From: an uncultured Alphaproteobacteria bacterium
GTDB taxonomy: Bacteria; Pseudomonadota; Alphaproteobacteria; Bin95
Assembly: GCA_938083135.1 (NCBI GenBank)
Contig: CALLKY010000041.1
Span: 1-62,716, forward strand
Direction: 5' to 3'
Length of the DNA stretch: 62,716 bases
Shown: piece by piece, positions 38,343-47,689 of the stretch
Layout of the letters: every line of letters starts with the position of its first letter
How positions within the stretch are numbered: position 1 is the first letter of the stretch
Notes under the pieces: generated by a model
The model's input: the letters and a program-made list of their open reading frames with translations, nothing else
What the model was told of the DNA's origin: nothing
The model's database searches: none
Program-made: the position numbers and the translations under genes

Positions 38343-41057
38343 CTATTCGGAAGCGTCGTTGCCACCCTCATCCGGGCCAACATCCGCCGCTCCATCTTCA
38401 TCCATGTCTTCGTCGCCGGAGCCATCGTCATTCAGTCGTGTGACGCTGACAACCCGGTCCCCCTCAGACACATTGAAGATTTTTACGCCCCGCGTCGAGC
38501 GGCGCGCCATACGCACGCCACCCACTGGGCAGCGGATCAATTGACCACCATTGGTGACCAGCACGAGACCGTCCGAATCCTCGACCGGAAAGGCACCGAC
38601 AACTTCAACGTCGCCGTCCGCCAAGCCCATCAATTCAATGCCTTTACCGCCGCGTTTCGTAACCCGGTAATCATAGGCGGAGGTGCGCTTGCCAAGACCG
38701 TTGTCGGCGAGGGTGAGGATAAATTGTTCACCGTTCTGGTATTCCTCGAAGATTTCCGGCGGCAGCCCGCCCTCTTCCATCTCCTCACCCCGACGCAGCG
38801 CCGTTGACTGCTTGAGATAGAGATCGCGCTCCGCTGTCTCGAATTCCGCACCGCCGAGGATCGACATGGAGATCACACGATCGCCCTTGGCCAGATCAAT
38901 ACCCCGGTTACCCGTTGAATTACGGCCAGCGAATACGCGAACGTCCTCAACGGAGAAGCGGATGCAGCGGGCCTTCGCCGTTGCCAGCAACACATGATGG
39001 CCTGGCTCACAAATCTCGACGCCAATCAGCGAATCGTCCTCACCAAGTTTCATGGCGATCTTGCCGTTCGACATGACGTTCGAGAAATCAGACAGCAGGT
39101 TCCGTCGGACATTGCCGGAGCGGGTGGCGAACATCACGTTCATCTGCTCCCACTCAGCCGGATCTTCCGGCAGTGGCAGGACGGCGGAAATCGTTTCGCC
39201 TTCTTGCAACGGCAGCAATTGCACCAATGGGCGCCCGCGTGATTGCGGGGAGCCAAGCGGCAATTTGTAGACCTTTAGCTTGTAGGCAATGCCACGGGTC
39301 GTGAAGAACAGCACTGGCGCATGGGTGGACGCGGCAAATACGTCACGCACGACATCTTCATCCCGCGTCGCCATGCCAGAGCGGCCTTTGCCGCCGCGGC
39401 GCTGTGACCGGTAGTCGGACAGCGCCGTGCGCTTCACATAGCCATTGGCCGAAACTGTAACGACCATTTCTTCGCGCTGAATCAGGTCCTCATCATCTTG
39501 GTCCGCATCAGCGGCTTCAAGCATGGTGCGGCGCGGAACAGCGAACCGCTCCTTCACCGTCAGCAGCTCTTTCCGCATCAACTCATAAAGTTTTTCGCGG
39601 GAGCCCAAAATTTCAAGATATTCGCGAATCTTGCCAGCAGTCTCATCCAATTCATCTTGGATTTTGTCTTGCTCAAGGCCAGTCAGGCGGTGCAAGCGGA
39701 GGTCCAAGATCGCACGCGCTTGAATTTCAGACAGCGTGTAACCACCGTCTGTCAGGGCACCGGAAGCACTATCACCGACAAGTTCGATCAGTGGCGCGAT
39801 ATCGCCAGCAGGCCATGCACGCGCCATCAACGCCGCACGGGCTTCAGTGGGATCAGGGGCAGCGCGAATAAGTGCAATCACGTCGTCAATATTGGCGACA
39901 GCGACGACGAGGCCGAGCAACACATGGCCCCGGTCCCTGGCTTTTGCCAATTCATGCTGCGTGCGCCTGGCGATCACTTCCTCGCGGAAGGTGACGAAGG
40001 CGTCCAACACGGCTTTCAGCGACAGTAGCTCAGGCCGGCCACCGTTCAGCGCCAACATATTGACGCCAAAGCTCGTCTGCAGGGCTGTGTGGCGGTAAAG
40101 CTGGTTCAGCACCACTTCCGCATTGGCGTCCCGCTTGAGGTCGACAACGATCCGCACGCCATGGCGATCCGACTCGTCGCGCAGCTCAGAAATGCCCTCA
40201 ACCATTTTCGCGGCAAAGACTTCTGCGATGCGTTCAACCAGGCGGGATTTATTAACTTGATAGGGAATCTCGTGGATCAAAATTGCGTTGCGGCGAAGGT
40301 CAATCTCCGCCTTAGCCCGTGTCACGATCGATCCGCGTCCTGTCGCGTAGGCAGAGCGAATGCCGCCGCGGCCCATGATCGTGGCACCCGTCGGGAAGTC
40401 CGGCCCTGGAATAATTTCCAGCAGCGCTTCCATATCAATGTCGGGGTTATCAATTACGGCCAGCGCCGCATCAATCACTTCGCCCAAGTTATGCGGCGGA
40501 ATATTCGTCGCCATACCAACGGCAATGCCGCCGGCACCATTCACCAGCAGATGCGGGAATTCGGCTGGCAGGACAACAGGTTCGCTGTCGGACTCATCGT
40601 AGTTTGGCTGGAAATCGACCGTGCTTTTGTCGATGTCAGCGATCAGCGCTTCAGATGCGTTGGCAAGCCGGGCTTCCGTGTAGCGCATGGCTGCTGGCGG
40701 ATCGCCATCCATGGAGCCAAAATTGCCTTGGCCGGAAATCAACGGCAGGCTCATGGAGAAGTCCTGCGCCATCCGAACCAGCGCGTCATAAATCGCCGAG
40801 TCGCCGTGCGGATGGTACTTACCCATCACGTCACCGACGATACGGGCTGACTTTCGGAATGGACGATTCCAATCGTATCCGCCCTCGCGCATCGCATAGA
40901 GAATGCGGCGATGAACTGGCTTCAAACCATCCCTGACATCGGGGATCGCGCGGGCGACAATCACGCTCATCGCATAGTCGAGGTATGAGCGCTGCATCTC
41001 CTCTTCGATGGAGACGGATTGAATGTCATCTGACCGTGGCGGCGACGTATCGGACAC
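38343..41057 (-). CDS. gyrA: DNA gyrase subunit A
   Basis: A 904-residue type IIA topoisomerase subunit. The catalytic tyrosine is in [10 protein letters not shown], and the quinolone-resistance region reads [17 protein letters not shown] with the sensitive-type Ser and Asp. The GyrA box QRRGGKG is present in the C-terminal beta-pinwheel. The acidic end ([18 protein letters not shown]) is typical. The start is GTG at 41057 with AGGAGA in front. A terminator-like hairpin lies at 41071-41096 in the leader. Confidence 0.98.
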   Translation of the reverse strand: MSDTSPPRSDDIQSVSIEEEMQRSYLDYAMSVIVARAIPDVRDGLKPVHRRILYAMREGGYDWNRPFRKSARIVGDVMGKYHPHGDSAIYDALVRMAQDFSMSLPLISGQGNFGSMDGDPPAAMRYTEARLANASEALIADIDKSTVDFQPNYDESDSEPVVLPAEFPHLLVNGAGGIAVGMATNIPPHNLGEVIDAALAVIDNPDIDMEALLEIIPGPDFPTGATIMGRGGIRSAYATGRGSIVTRAKAEIDLRRNAILIHEIPYQVNKSRLVERIAEVFAAKMVEGISELRDESDRHGVRIVVDLKRDANAEVVLNQLYRHTALQTSFGVNMLALNGGRPELLSLKAVLDAFVTFREEVIARRTQHELAKARDRGHVLLGLVVAVANIDDVIALIRAAPDPTEARAALMARAWPAGDIAPLIELVGDSASGALTDGGYTLSEIQARAILDLRLHRLTGLEQDKIQDELDETAGKIREYLEILGSREKLYELMRKELLTVKERFAVPRRTMLEAADADQDDEDLIQREEMVVTVSANGYVKRTALSDYRSQRRGGKGRSGMATRDEDVVRDVFAASTHAPVLFFTTRGIAYKLKVYKLPLGSPQSRGRPLVQLLPLQEGETISAVLPLPEDPAEWEQMNVMFATRSGNVRRNLLSDFSNVMSNGKIAMKLGEDDSLIGVEICEPGHHVLLATAKARCIRFSVEDVRVFAGRNSTGNRGIDLAKGDRVISMSILGGAEFETAERDLYLKQSTALRRGEEMEEGGLPPEIFEEYQNGEQFILTLADNGLGKRTSAYDYRVTKRGGKGIELMGLADGDVEVVGAFPVEDSDGLVLVTNGGQLIRCPVGGVRMARRSTRGVKIFNVSEGDRVVSVTRLNDDGSGDEDMDEDGAADVGPDEGGNDASE

Positions 41058-41070
41058 CAGGATTCTCCTA

Positions 41071-41096
41071 ATAAAATGGCGGCTTTACGAGCCGCC
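41071..41096 (-). terminator. Terminator-like hairpin in the gyrA leader
   Basis: On the minus strand GGCGGCT (from 41096) pairs with AGCCGCC (to 41078), with a five-base loop and an ATTTTAT tail (41077-41071). It lies between the stop of the secreted-protein gene (41163) and the gyrA RBS. It may end ssb-operon transcripts or act as a leader hairpin. A weak -10 (TATAGT, 41110-41115) upstream would put it inside the gyrA mRNA. Confidence 0.5.
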
Positions 41097-41162
41097 TGAT
41101 TCGTCAAAAACTATAGCTGTTTCAAAGGAAAACTGAAACCTTCAGTCGCATGAAATCTCTGT

Positions 41163-41867
41163 CTATCCGCGCTTATATTCGGCGAGCGAACAAGCTTCGA
41201 TAACCCGCCCTTCCCGCTTGCGCTCAATCCTGAGCGCGAGGCCGAGTTTTGGCGCATAGGAGACCGTCGCGACTTCGGTCACATCAAACCCGGCAGCGGC
41301 TTCAGAGAGCGCTAGCGGGTTCTGCTGTGCATCCACATATCGGGTGCGCTGTTCTTCAATCTGAACAATTGTGACTTCGCCGAGACCACTCGGCGCAAAG
41401 CTGGCGGCGCGGCCTTTGACACGCACGTCATAGCGCCATTCCAGCGGTACTGTTGAGCCGTCGAGCGGCGCTTCAGCATAGTTTGCTGAGATGAGCCCAG
41501 GCTTGAGTTCCTGTAGCAAACGCAGTGATCCCGTGAGGCGGCGGAATTTTGCTGCCCCCTGCCCGCTCACCCGCTCCCGATAGAGGGTCGCCGTCGCCAG
41601 CTGCCAGGGATAGCGCGATGTCAGCCGGTCACGCCCACCCAGACTTTCTTCAATCCGGTGCTGACCATCGTCGAATCCAGTGAAGCTAAATCGAACGGTT
41701 GCTGCATCACCGACAGCGCAGCGGTACATGCCGGTAACGCCGGTTGGATTCACGCGATCGGCAACTGCATCTGCTGGTGCCAGAGGCGAATCGTCCGCCG
41801 CAGCAGGCGTTACCGCCAAGCAAAGTGCAGTTAACGCAACGAACCGGAATGTCTGGCGGCCTTGCAT
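41163..41867 (-). CDS. Secreted protein of unknown function
   Basis: A 234-residue exported protein I do not recognise. The start at 41867, five bases after the ssb stop, gives a clean signal peptide (FRFVALTALCLAVTPAAA). The longer frame to 42077 only runs through ssb. The mature part is beta-rich, with a GMYRCAVGDAATVRFSFTG segment, RRLTGSLRLLQELKPGL and a Cys near the end (IEACSLAEYKRG). Two cysteines could form a disulfide. The DUF3108-like pattern (long polar beta strands) is only suggestive. Probably cotranscribed with ssb. Confidence 0.75.
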   Translation of the reverse strand: MQGRQTFRFVALTALCLAVTPAAADDSPLAPADAVADRVNPTGVTGMYRCAVGDAATVRFSFTGFDDGQHRIEESLGGRDRLTSRYPWQLATATLYRERVSGQGAAKFRRLTGSLRLLQELKPGLISANYAEAPLDGSTVPLEWRYDVRVKGRAASFAPSGLGEVTIVQIEEQRTRYVDAQQNPLALSEAAAGFDVTEVATVSYAPKLGLALRIERKREGRVIEACSLAEYKRG

Positions 41868-41871
41868 AAGC

Positions 41872-42420
41872 TTAGAACGGAATGTCGTCGTCGAGGTCCA
41901 TCGGCGCTGCGCGGGTTTCATCCCGGCCGCCACCGCCGCTGCTTGAGCGTTGCTGCCCACCGCCAGAGGATCTCTGTCCCCCGCCGCTGCTGCCGTAATC
42001 GTTACCATCACCACCGCCGCTCGAGCTGCCGTAGTCGCCACCGCCGCCGCTGCCGGATTCGCCGTCCTGACGGCCATCCAACATTGTCAACTCGCCACGG
42101 AACCGGCCCAATACCACTTCAGTGGAATAGCGATCATTGCCGGACTGGTCTTGCCATTTGCGCGTTTGCAGTTGGCCTTCAATGTAAACCTTGGAGCCTT
42201 TGCGTAGAAAGCGCTCCGCCACATCAACGAGATTCTCATTGAAGATGACGACACGATGCCATTCGGTCTGCTCACGGCGTTCGCCGGAGCCGCGATCCCG
42301 CCAGCGTTCGGACGTAGCGATAGACAGGCGACCAAATCGACGCCCATCCTGTGTTTGAGTGAATTCAGGGTCACGGCCCAGATTACCAACCAGAATGACC
42401 TTATTGACGCTGCCGGACAT
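41872..42420 (-). CDS. ssb: Single-stranded DNA-binding protein
   Basis: A 182-residue SSB. The OB fold (1 to about 110) begins [19 protein letters not shown] and has [10 protein letters not shown] and [14 protein letters not shown] Gly/Ser-rich linker leads to the acidic tip DLDDDIPF, the protein-interaction tail. The start at 42420 has a good RBS (GGAGATAAGG); the frame continues upstream to 42576 but is not SSB. It is divergent from uvrA, with an SOS box between them. Confidence 0.97.
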   Translation of the reverse strand: MSGSVNKVILVGNLGRDPEFTQTQDGRRFGRLSIATSERWRDRGSGERREQTEWHRVVIFNENLVDVAERFLRKGSKVYIEGQLQTRKWQDQSGNDRYSTEVVLGRFRGELTMLDGRQDGESGSGGGGDYGSSSGGGDGNDYGSSGGGQRSSGGGQQRSSSGGGGRDETRAAPMDLDDDIPF

Positions 42421-42464
42421 AGCCTTATCTCCAACCCTGGAACGCGATCGCTCCACAGGGAATC

Positions 42465-42479
42465 GTTCAAATAATGTTC
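42465..42479 (+). promoter_or_regulatory. LexA/SOS box between ssb and uvrA
   Basis: GTTC (42465-42468), seven bases, GTTC (42476-42479) is an exact match to the alphaproteobacterial LexA site GTTC-N7-GTTC. It lies 45 bases before ssb and 127 before uvrA on the other side, so it could repress either or both. uvrA is a known LexA target in the class. Confidence 0.8.
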
Positions 42480-42605
42480 TGGCTGAAGTGTAACCCTGCT
42501 CCCGGGGACGCGCTAGCGGACATTCTTGACTTGTCCACAACGAAGACGCTTGGAACCAGCAGCGTGATCCGTCCATATAACGGGCCGCAAAGGAGCTCTA
42601 TTGGC

Positions 42606-45491
42606 ATGGCGAAAAAATCCGCCGCGAACGATCAACCATCCAGCCTGAAGACAATCTCTGTCCGGGGCGCGCGGGAACATAACCTGCAGAATGTGGATGT
42701 TGATCTTCCACGCGATCAGCTCGTGGTGATCACAGGCCTGTCAGGCTCCGGCAAGTCCAGCCTAGCGTTCGACACCATCTATGCCGAGGGCCAGCGCCGC
42801 TATGTAGAAAGCCTGTCCGCCTACGCCCGCCAGTTCCTAGAGCTGATGAGCAAGCCGGATGTAGACTTGATCGAAGGCCTATCGCCCGCGATTTCCATTG
42901 AGCAGAAGACCACCAGCCGTAATCCGCGTTCCACCGTCGGCACGGTCACTGAAATTTACGACTATATGCGCCTGCTCTGGGCGCGGACGGGTATTCCGTA
43001 TTCTCCTGCCACCGGCCTGCCAATTGAGAGCCAGACCATCAGCCAAATGGCAGATCGTGTGCTGGAAATGGATGAAGGCACGCGGCTATTGCTCCTGGCG
43101 CCCATCGTGCGCGGTCGCAAAGGCGAATTCCGCAAAGAGCTGGCGGAATTGTCCCGCAAAGGCTTTCAGCGCGTCAAAATCGACGGTGACGTGATGCTGA
43201 TCGAAGATGCGCCCGCGCTCAAGAAAAACTTCAAGCATGACATTGATGTGGTGGTGGATCGGTTCGTTGTTCGCGCCGATGCGGGCGACCGCCTTGCCGA
43301 CTCGCTGGAAACGGCGATTGGTCTAACGGACGGCCTCGCTGTCGCTGAAAATGCCGATGACGGCGCACAGACGATTTTCTGCAGTCGCTTCGCCTGCCCT
43401 GTCTCTGGCTTTACGATCCCGGAGATTGAGCCGCGCCTGTTCTCGTTCAACAACCCATTCGGCGCATGCCCAGCCTGCGACGGCCTTGGCGTTGAGCAGC
43501 ATTGCGACCCGCAGCTCATTATTCCAAACCCATTGCTGAGCCTGAAAGATGGCGCGGTGGCACCCTGGTCCGGCTCCAGCTCCTCTTATTATGAGCAAAC
43601 GCTGGAAGGCATCTGTCGGCACTATAAGCAGTCCATGAAAACACCTTTTGGCGAATTGCCGGAAGATATGCGGGACACCGTCCTCTATGGCTCCGGCTTA
43701 ACGCCTATCGCAATTAAATATGATGACGGCCTACGCTCATACAAAGTAGAGAAGCCGTTTGAGGGTGTTGCGAACAATCTGGAGCGCCGCTTCAGCGAGA
43801 CTGATAGCGCCTGGGCGCGCGAAGAGATTTCCAAATATATGTCAGCCGCGCCCTGCCACGTCTGCGATGGCAAGCGCCTGAAGCCCGAGGCGTTGGCTGT
43901 AAAGGTCGCGATGGAAGATATTTCTGGTGTCGCCACTCTTTCTGTACTCGCGGCCCGTGACTGGTTTAAGGCACTGCCGGAGAGCCTCAATCAGAAGCAA
44001 CTTGAGATCGGTGAGCGCATTCTTCGGGAGATCAACGACAGGCTGGGCTTTTTGGTTGATGTTGGCCTAGGGTACCTCACGCTTTCCCGTGGGTCTGGCA
44101 CTTTGTCCGGCGGTGAAAGCCAGCGCATCCGCCTTGCATCCCAGATCGGTTCTGGACTGACAGGCGTTCTGTATGTGTTGGATGAGCCATCCATTGGCCT
44201 GCATCAAAAAGACAATGAGCGCCTGCTTGGCACGCTGACGCGGCTGCGTGATCTGGGCAATACGGTCATTGTTGTTGAGCATGATGAGGATGCCATCCGG
44301 CAAGCGGACTATGTGGTCGATATGGGACCAGCCGCTGGGATCCATGGCGGCCATGTCGTTGCCTTCGGAACGCCGGAAGACATCATGGCCTCGCCGGATA
44401 GCCTGACAGGGCAATACCTGACGGGGATGAAACAGATTCCAGTCCCGAACAAGCGCCGCAAAGGCAATGGCAAAGCGCTGAAGGTGGTGGGCGCTAGCGG
44501 CAATAACCTGAAAAACGTCAACGCGACATTCCCGCTTGGCGTTCTGACCTGCGTCACAGGCGTTTCAGGGGGTGGCAAGTCGTCCTTAGTGGTGGACACA
44601 CTCTACAAAGCACTGGCCCGCAGGGTTATGGGCTCCCGGGCTGCACCGGCCCCCCATGATGATATCAAGGGCGTTGAATATCTCGACAAGGTTATTGATA
44701 TCGACCAGTCGCCGATTGGCCGCACACCACGCTCTAACCCTGCAACCTATACCGGCGCATTCACACCGATCCGCGATTGGTTCGCGGGACTGCCCGAAGC
44801 CAAAACGCGCGGCTATAAGCCGGGTCGCTTCAGCTTTAATGTGAAAGGCGGGCGCTGCGAAGCCTGCCAGGGCGACGGCGTTATCAAAATTGAGATGCAC
44901 TTCCTGCCCGATGTCTATGTCGAATGCGATGTGTGCAAAGGCAAACGCTATAATCGGGAAACGCTAGAGGTTAAGTATCGCGGTAGGTCCATCGCCGATA
45001 TACTTGATTTAACAGTAGAAGAAGGTGCCAAAGAATTCAGCGCCGTGCCGTCGATCCGCGACAAGCTGGTGACGCTGGAACGCGTTGGACTTGGCTATGT
45101 AAAGATTGGCCAACAGGCGACGACCCTCTCTGGCGGTGAAGCGCAGCGCGTGAAACTGGCCAAGGAACTCTCCAAACGCGCCACCGGACGGACGGTCTAT
45201 ATCCTGGATGAGCCAACAACCGGATTGCACTTTGAGGATGTCCGTAAACTGCTAGAAGTGCTGGCGGCCCTGGTTGACCAGGGGAATACCGTCATCGTCA
45301 TTGAGCATAATCTGGAAGTCATTAAGACGGCAGATTGGGTGATTGACCTTGGCCCCGAAGGGGGCGATGGCGGTGGCGAGGTTGTGGCATCTGGCACACC
45401 GGAAGAGATCGCAGGTGCGGAAGGCAGCTACACCGGCCATTTCCTCTCAGCATATGTGAAACCGAAGAAAAGCCGCAGGAAGTCCGCTTAA
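42606..45491 (+). CDS. uvrA: Excinuclease ABC subunit A
   Basis: A 961-residue damage-recognition ATPase of nucleotide excision repair. Two ABC modules have Walker [13 protein letters not shown] and [11 protein letters not shown] and signatures [12 protein letters not shown] and [12 protein letters not shown]. Zinc cysteines lie in CPACDGLG and in CEACQGDG plus [11 protein letters not shown] chose the ATG at 42606, which is preceded by AAAGGAGC; an open frame reaches back to 42474 through the SOS region. Confidence 0.97.
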   Translation: MAKKSAANDQPSSLKTISVRGAREHNLQNVDVDLPRDQLVVITGLSGSGKSSLAFDTIYAEGQRRYVESLSAYARQFLELMSKPDVDLIEGLSPAISIEQKTTSRNPRSTVGTVTEIYDYMRLLWARTGIPYSPATGLPIESQTISQMADRVLEMDEGTRLLLLAPIVRGRKGEFRKELAELSRKGFQRVKIDGDVMLIEDAPALKKNFKHDIDVVVDRFVVRADAGDRLADSLETAIGLTDGLAVAENADDGAQTIFCSRFACPVSGFTIPEIEPRLFSFNNPFGACPACDGLGVEQHCDPQLIIPNPLLSLKDGAVAPWSGSSSSYYEQTLEGICRHYKQSMKTPFGELPEDMRDTVLYGSGLTPIAIKYDDGLRSYKVEKPFEGVANNLERRFSETDSAWAREEISKYMSAAPCHVCDGKRLKPEALAVKVAMEDISGVATLSVLAARDWFKALPESLNQKQLEIGERILREINDRLGFLVDVGLGYLTLSRGSGTLSGGESQRIRLASQIGSGLTGVLYVLDEPSIGLHQKDNERLLGTLTRLRDLGNTVIVVEHDEDAIRQADYVVDMGPAAGIHGGHVVAFGTPEDIMASPDSLTGQYLTGMKQIPVPNKRRKGNGKALKVVGASGNNLKNVNATFPLGVLTCVTGVSGGGKSSLVVDTLYKALARRVMGSRAAPAPHDDIKGVEYLDKVIDIDQSPIGRTPRSNPATYTGAFTPIRDWFAGLPEAKTRGYKPGRFSFNVKGGRCEACQGDGVIKIEMHFLPDVYVECDVCKGKRYNRETLEVKYRGRSIADILDLTVEEGAKEFSAVPSIRDKLVTLERVGLGYVKIGQQATTLSGGEAQRVKLAKELSKRATGRTVYILDEPTTGLHFEDVRKLLEVLAALVDQGNTVIVIEHNLEVIKTADWVIDLGPEGGDGGGEVVASGTPEEIAGAEGSYTGHFLSAYVKPKKSRRKSA

Positions 45492-45494
45492 ATT

Positions 45495-45890
45495 TTAAGC
45501 GCTGGCCTCAATCGCCTCCATGTCATCGTCCGATAAGCCAAAATGGTGGCCAATTTCGTGGATCAGGACATGGGCGACGACGTGGGACAGTGACTCCGCT
45601 GTCTCGCACCAGTAATCCAGGATCGGTCGGCGATAGAGAAAAATTCGGTCGAGGTCCTCTGACGCAGCTGCCCCTGATTTTGAGGCTAGATCAACGCCAT
45701 GATAGAGGCCCATGATGTCAAACGGGCTTTCTAACGCCATCGCCTGCATCACATCTGAGGCCGGAAAGTCTTCAACGATGATCGGGACATGGCGGATCGG
45801 GTCCGCAAAATGTGCGGGTAAGCGATCGAGCGCGGTAGCGGCGAGCACTGCGATGTCGTCTAATGATGGCGGAAGGTCGGGATCTGTCAT
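45495..45890 (-). CDS. Zincin-like metallopeptidase family protein (PF06262)
   Basis: A 131-residue protein of the minimal-metalloprotease group. The zinc motif is HVLIHEIGHHFGLSDDDME (HExxH plus a third acid or His). It starts LPPSLDDIAVLAATALDRLP and has PFDIMGLYHGVDL in the middle, all typical. It lies opposite to and just beyond uvrA (tail to tail). Family members have no established substrate. Confidence 0.92.
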   Translation of the reverse strand: MTDPDLPPSLDDIAVLAATALDRLPAHFADPIRHVPIIVEDFPASDVMQAMALESPFDIMGLYHGVDLASKSGAAASEDLDRIFLYRRPILDYWCETAESLSHVVAHVLIHEIGHHFGLSDDDMEAIEASA

Positions 45891-45928
45891 TCTGGCCCTG
45901 CCAAGCTGCGCGGAAGGTGGGATATAGC

Positions 45929-46219
45929 ATGCCGGATAAGCTTACAGCAGAGGCGGTCGAAACGGCGGTGACGTCCCTGGATGGCTGGGCTGGCGTTGAA
46001 GGCCGCGAGGCAATTCACCGTGAGTTCAAATTCAAGACATTCGTGGAAGCCTTTGGTTTCATGACACAATCTGCGCTAATGGCCGAACGCATGGACCATC
46101 ACCCTGAATGGTCTAATGTCTACAGCACAGTCAATGTCACGCTGACGACCCATAGCGTTGGCGGCGTTACAGACTTGGATATTCGGTTAGCCAAATTTAT
46201 GGATCGAATCGCTGTATAA
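45929..46219 (+). CDS. 4a-hydroxytetrahydrobiopterin dehydratase (PCD)
   Basis: A 96-residue pterin-4a-carbinolamine dehydratase. The signature MDHHPEWSNVYSTVNVTLTTH, and FKFKTFVEAFGFM before it, are diagnostic. In bacteria it recycles pterins for aromatic amino acid hydroxylases or serves in Moco/pterin chemistry. The start at 45929 has AAGGTGGG eight bases upstream; the frame begins earlier at 45863 inside the divergent peptidase gene. Confidence 0.93.
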   Translation: MPDKLTAEAVETAVTSLDGWAGVEGREAIHREFKFKTFVEAFGFMTQSALMAERMDHHPEWSNVYSTVNVTLTTHSVGGVTDLDIRLAKFMDRIAV

Positions 46220-46291
46220 TCGCCGCATAGCCCTAGGCTGCGCTTTAGGCTAAAAACTGCCGCAATCCACGTGAATGAAGGAACAATGCCC

Positions 46292-46723
46292 ATGGCTTCC
46301 GCTGGCGGCTATTTCATCGAAGACCTAACCGTCGGCCAGACGGAGAGCTTTGCCAAGACGGTGACGGACGCGGATATCACGCTGTATGCAGGCATTTCCG
46401 GCGATACGAACCCTGTCCATTTGGATGATGAGTTTGCCGCTGAATCCATGTTCAAGGGCCGGATCGCCCATGGAATGCTGTCGGCGGCTTTCATCTCCGC
46501 TGTACTAGGCGCACGGATGCCCGGCCCCGGTGCGATCTATCTTTCCCAGACACTCCGCTTCAAAGCCCCCGTTCGCCCTGGCGATACGGTGACGGCGGTT
46601 GCGGAAGTGACTGATATCAATCTTGAAAAACGCCGCGTCACGCTAAAAACCACCTGCCTCGTCAAAGGCAAACCTGTGGTCGAAGGCGAGGCGATGGTTA
46701 TGCCGCCCTCCCGCAACGCCTGA
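46292..46723 (+). CDS. MaoC family dehydratase
   Basis: A 143-residue hot-dog enzyme related to (R)-specific enoyl-CoA hydratase PhaJ. The hydratase motif is YAGISGDTNPVHLDDEFA (catalytic Asp/His), followed by RIAHGMLSAAFISAVLG. The GTG at 46271 and ATG at 46286 are in frame, but the RBS GAAGGA fits the ATG at 46292 best. It lies 19 bases before ribF. Confidence 0.9.
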   Translation: MASAGGYFIEDLTVGQTESFAKTVTDADITLYAGISGDTNPVHLDDEFAAESMFKGRIAHGMLSAAFISAVLGARMPGPGAIYLSQTLRFKAPVRPGDTVTAVAEVTDINLEKRRVTLKTTCLVKGKPVVEGEAMVMPPSRNA

Positions 46724-46742
46724 AGGCTGCAATAGCGTTCCC

Positions 46743-47684
46743 ATGATCGAAGTCTTCCACAGCCTGGATGAAGTTTCGGCTGCCCGTCGCGGCGGCGCTG
46801 TCGCCATTGGAAATTTTGACGGCGTCCACAAAGGCCATGTCGCTGTTATCCAAGCCGCAGCCGCAGCTGCACGCTCCCGCGGCATTGCGCTTGGCGTGCT
46901 GACGTTTGAGCCGCATCCGCGCTCCGTCCTCGGGCCCCAGGATGCGCCGCCATTCCGCTTGTCAGACTGGCGCGGCAAGGCCCGTGGCCTGGAAGCGCTT
47001 GGCGTTGATTTCCTGGCGATCTGCCAGTTCAATCGTGACTTGGCGAGCCTGACGGCTGAAGATTTCGTCCGCGCCGCACTCGTAGACGCGCTATCAGCGA
47101 AACATGTGGCCGTCGGCGAAGATTTCCGTTTCGGCAATGATCGTGCAGGCGATACCGGCTTGCTGGTCGATATTGGCGGCGAGCATGGCTTTAGCGTCAC
47201 ATCTGTGCCGGAAATGGCTGGCGCAGATGGCCTCGCGTTTTCGTCCAGCGCCATTCGCAAGGCCTTGCAGGCTGGGGATGTTCATCGTGCTGCAGAGCTG
47301 CTGGGCCGCCTATGGGAAGTAGAAGGTGTCGTCGCGCACGGTGATAAGCGCGGCCGCACCATTGGCTTCCCGACGCTTAACGTAGCCCTTGGTGATCTCG
47401 TGCGCCCGGCGCTTGGCGTCTACACGGTGCAGATACAATTCGAGGGCGAGGATCGCTGGTATGGCGGCGTCGCCAATATCGGCAAACGCCCAACTGTGGA
47501 CGGTACGGATGAGCGCATGGAAGCCCATGTGTTTGATTTCGACCAGGACGTCTACGGCAAACGGGTGCGAATTAGGTTGGCCGATTTCATTCGGCCCGAA
47601 CAAAAATTCGAAGGGCTAGATGCCCTGAAAGCCCAAATCGCAGCGGACGCAGAGTCCGCGCGCACATTCCTCAATCGAGGCTAA
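46743..47684 (+). CDS. ribF: Bifunctional riboflavin kinase/FAD synthetase
   Basis: A 313-residue enzyme that makes FMN and FAD. The N-terminal FAD synthetase domain has VAIGNFDGVHKGHVAVI and FRFGNDRAGDTGLL. The C-terminal flavokinase domain (about 185-310) has GRTIGFPTLNVAL and GVYTVQIQ. It directly precedes ileS, a common order (ribF-ileS-lspA) in proteobacteria. Confidence 0.97.
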   Translation: MIEVFHSLDEVSAARRGGAVAIGNFDGVHKGHVAVIQAAAAAARSRGIALGVLTFEPHPRSVLGPQDAPPFRLSDWRGKARGLEALGVDFLAICQFNRDLASLTAEDFVRAALVDALSAKHVAVGEDFRFGNDRAGDTGLLVDIGGEHGFSVTSVPEMAGADGLAFSSSAIRKALQAGDVHRAAELLGRLWEVEGVVAHGDKRGRTIGFPTLNVALGDLVRPALGVYTVQIQFEGEDRWYGGVANIGKRPTVDGTDERMEAHVFDFDQDVYGKRVRIRLADFIRPEQKFEGLDALKAQIAADAESARTFLNRG

Positions 47685-47689
47685 GACCC

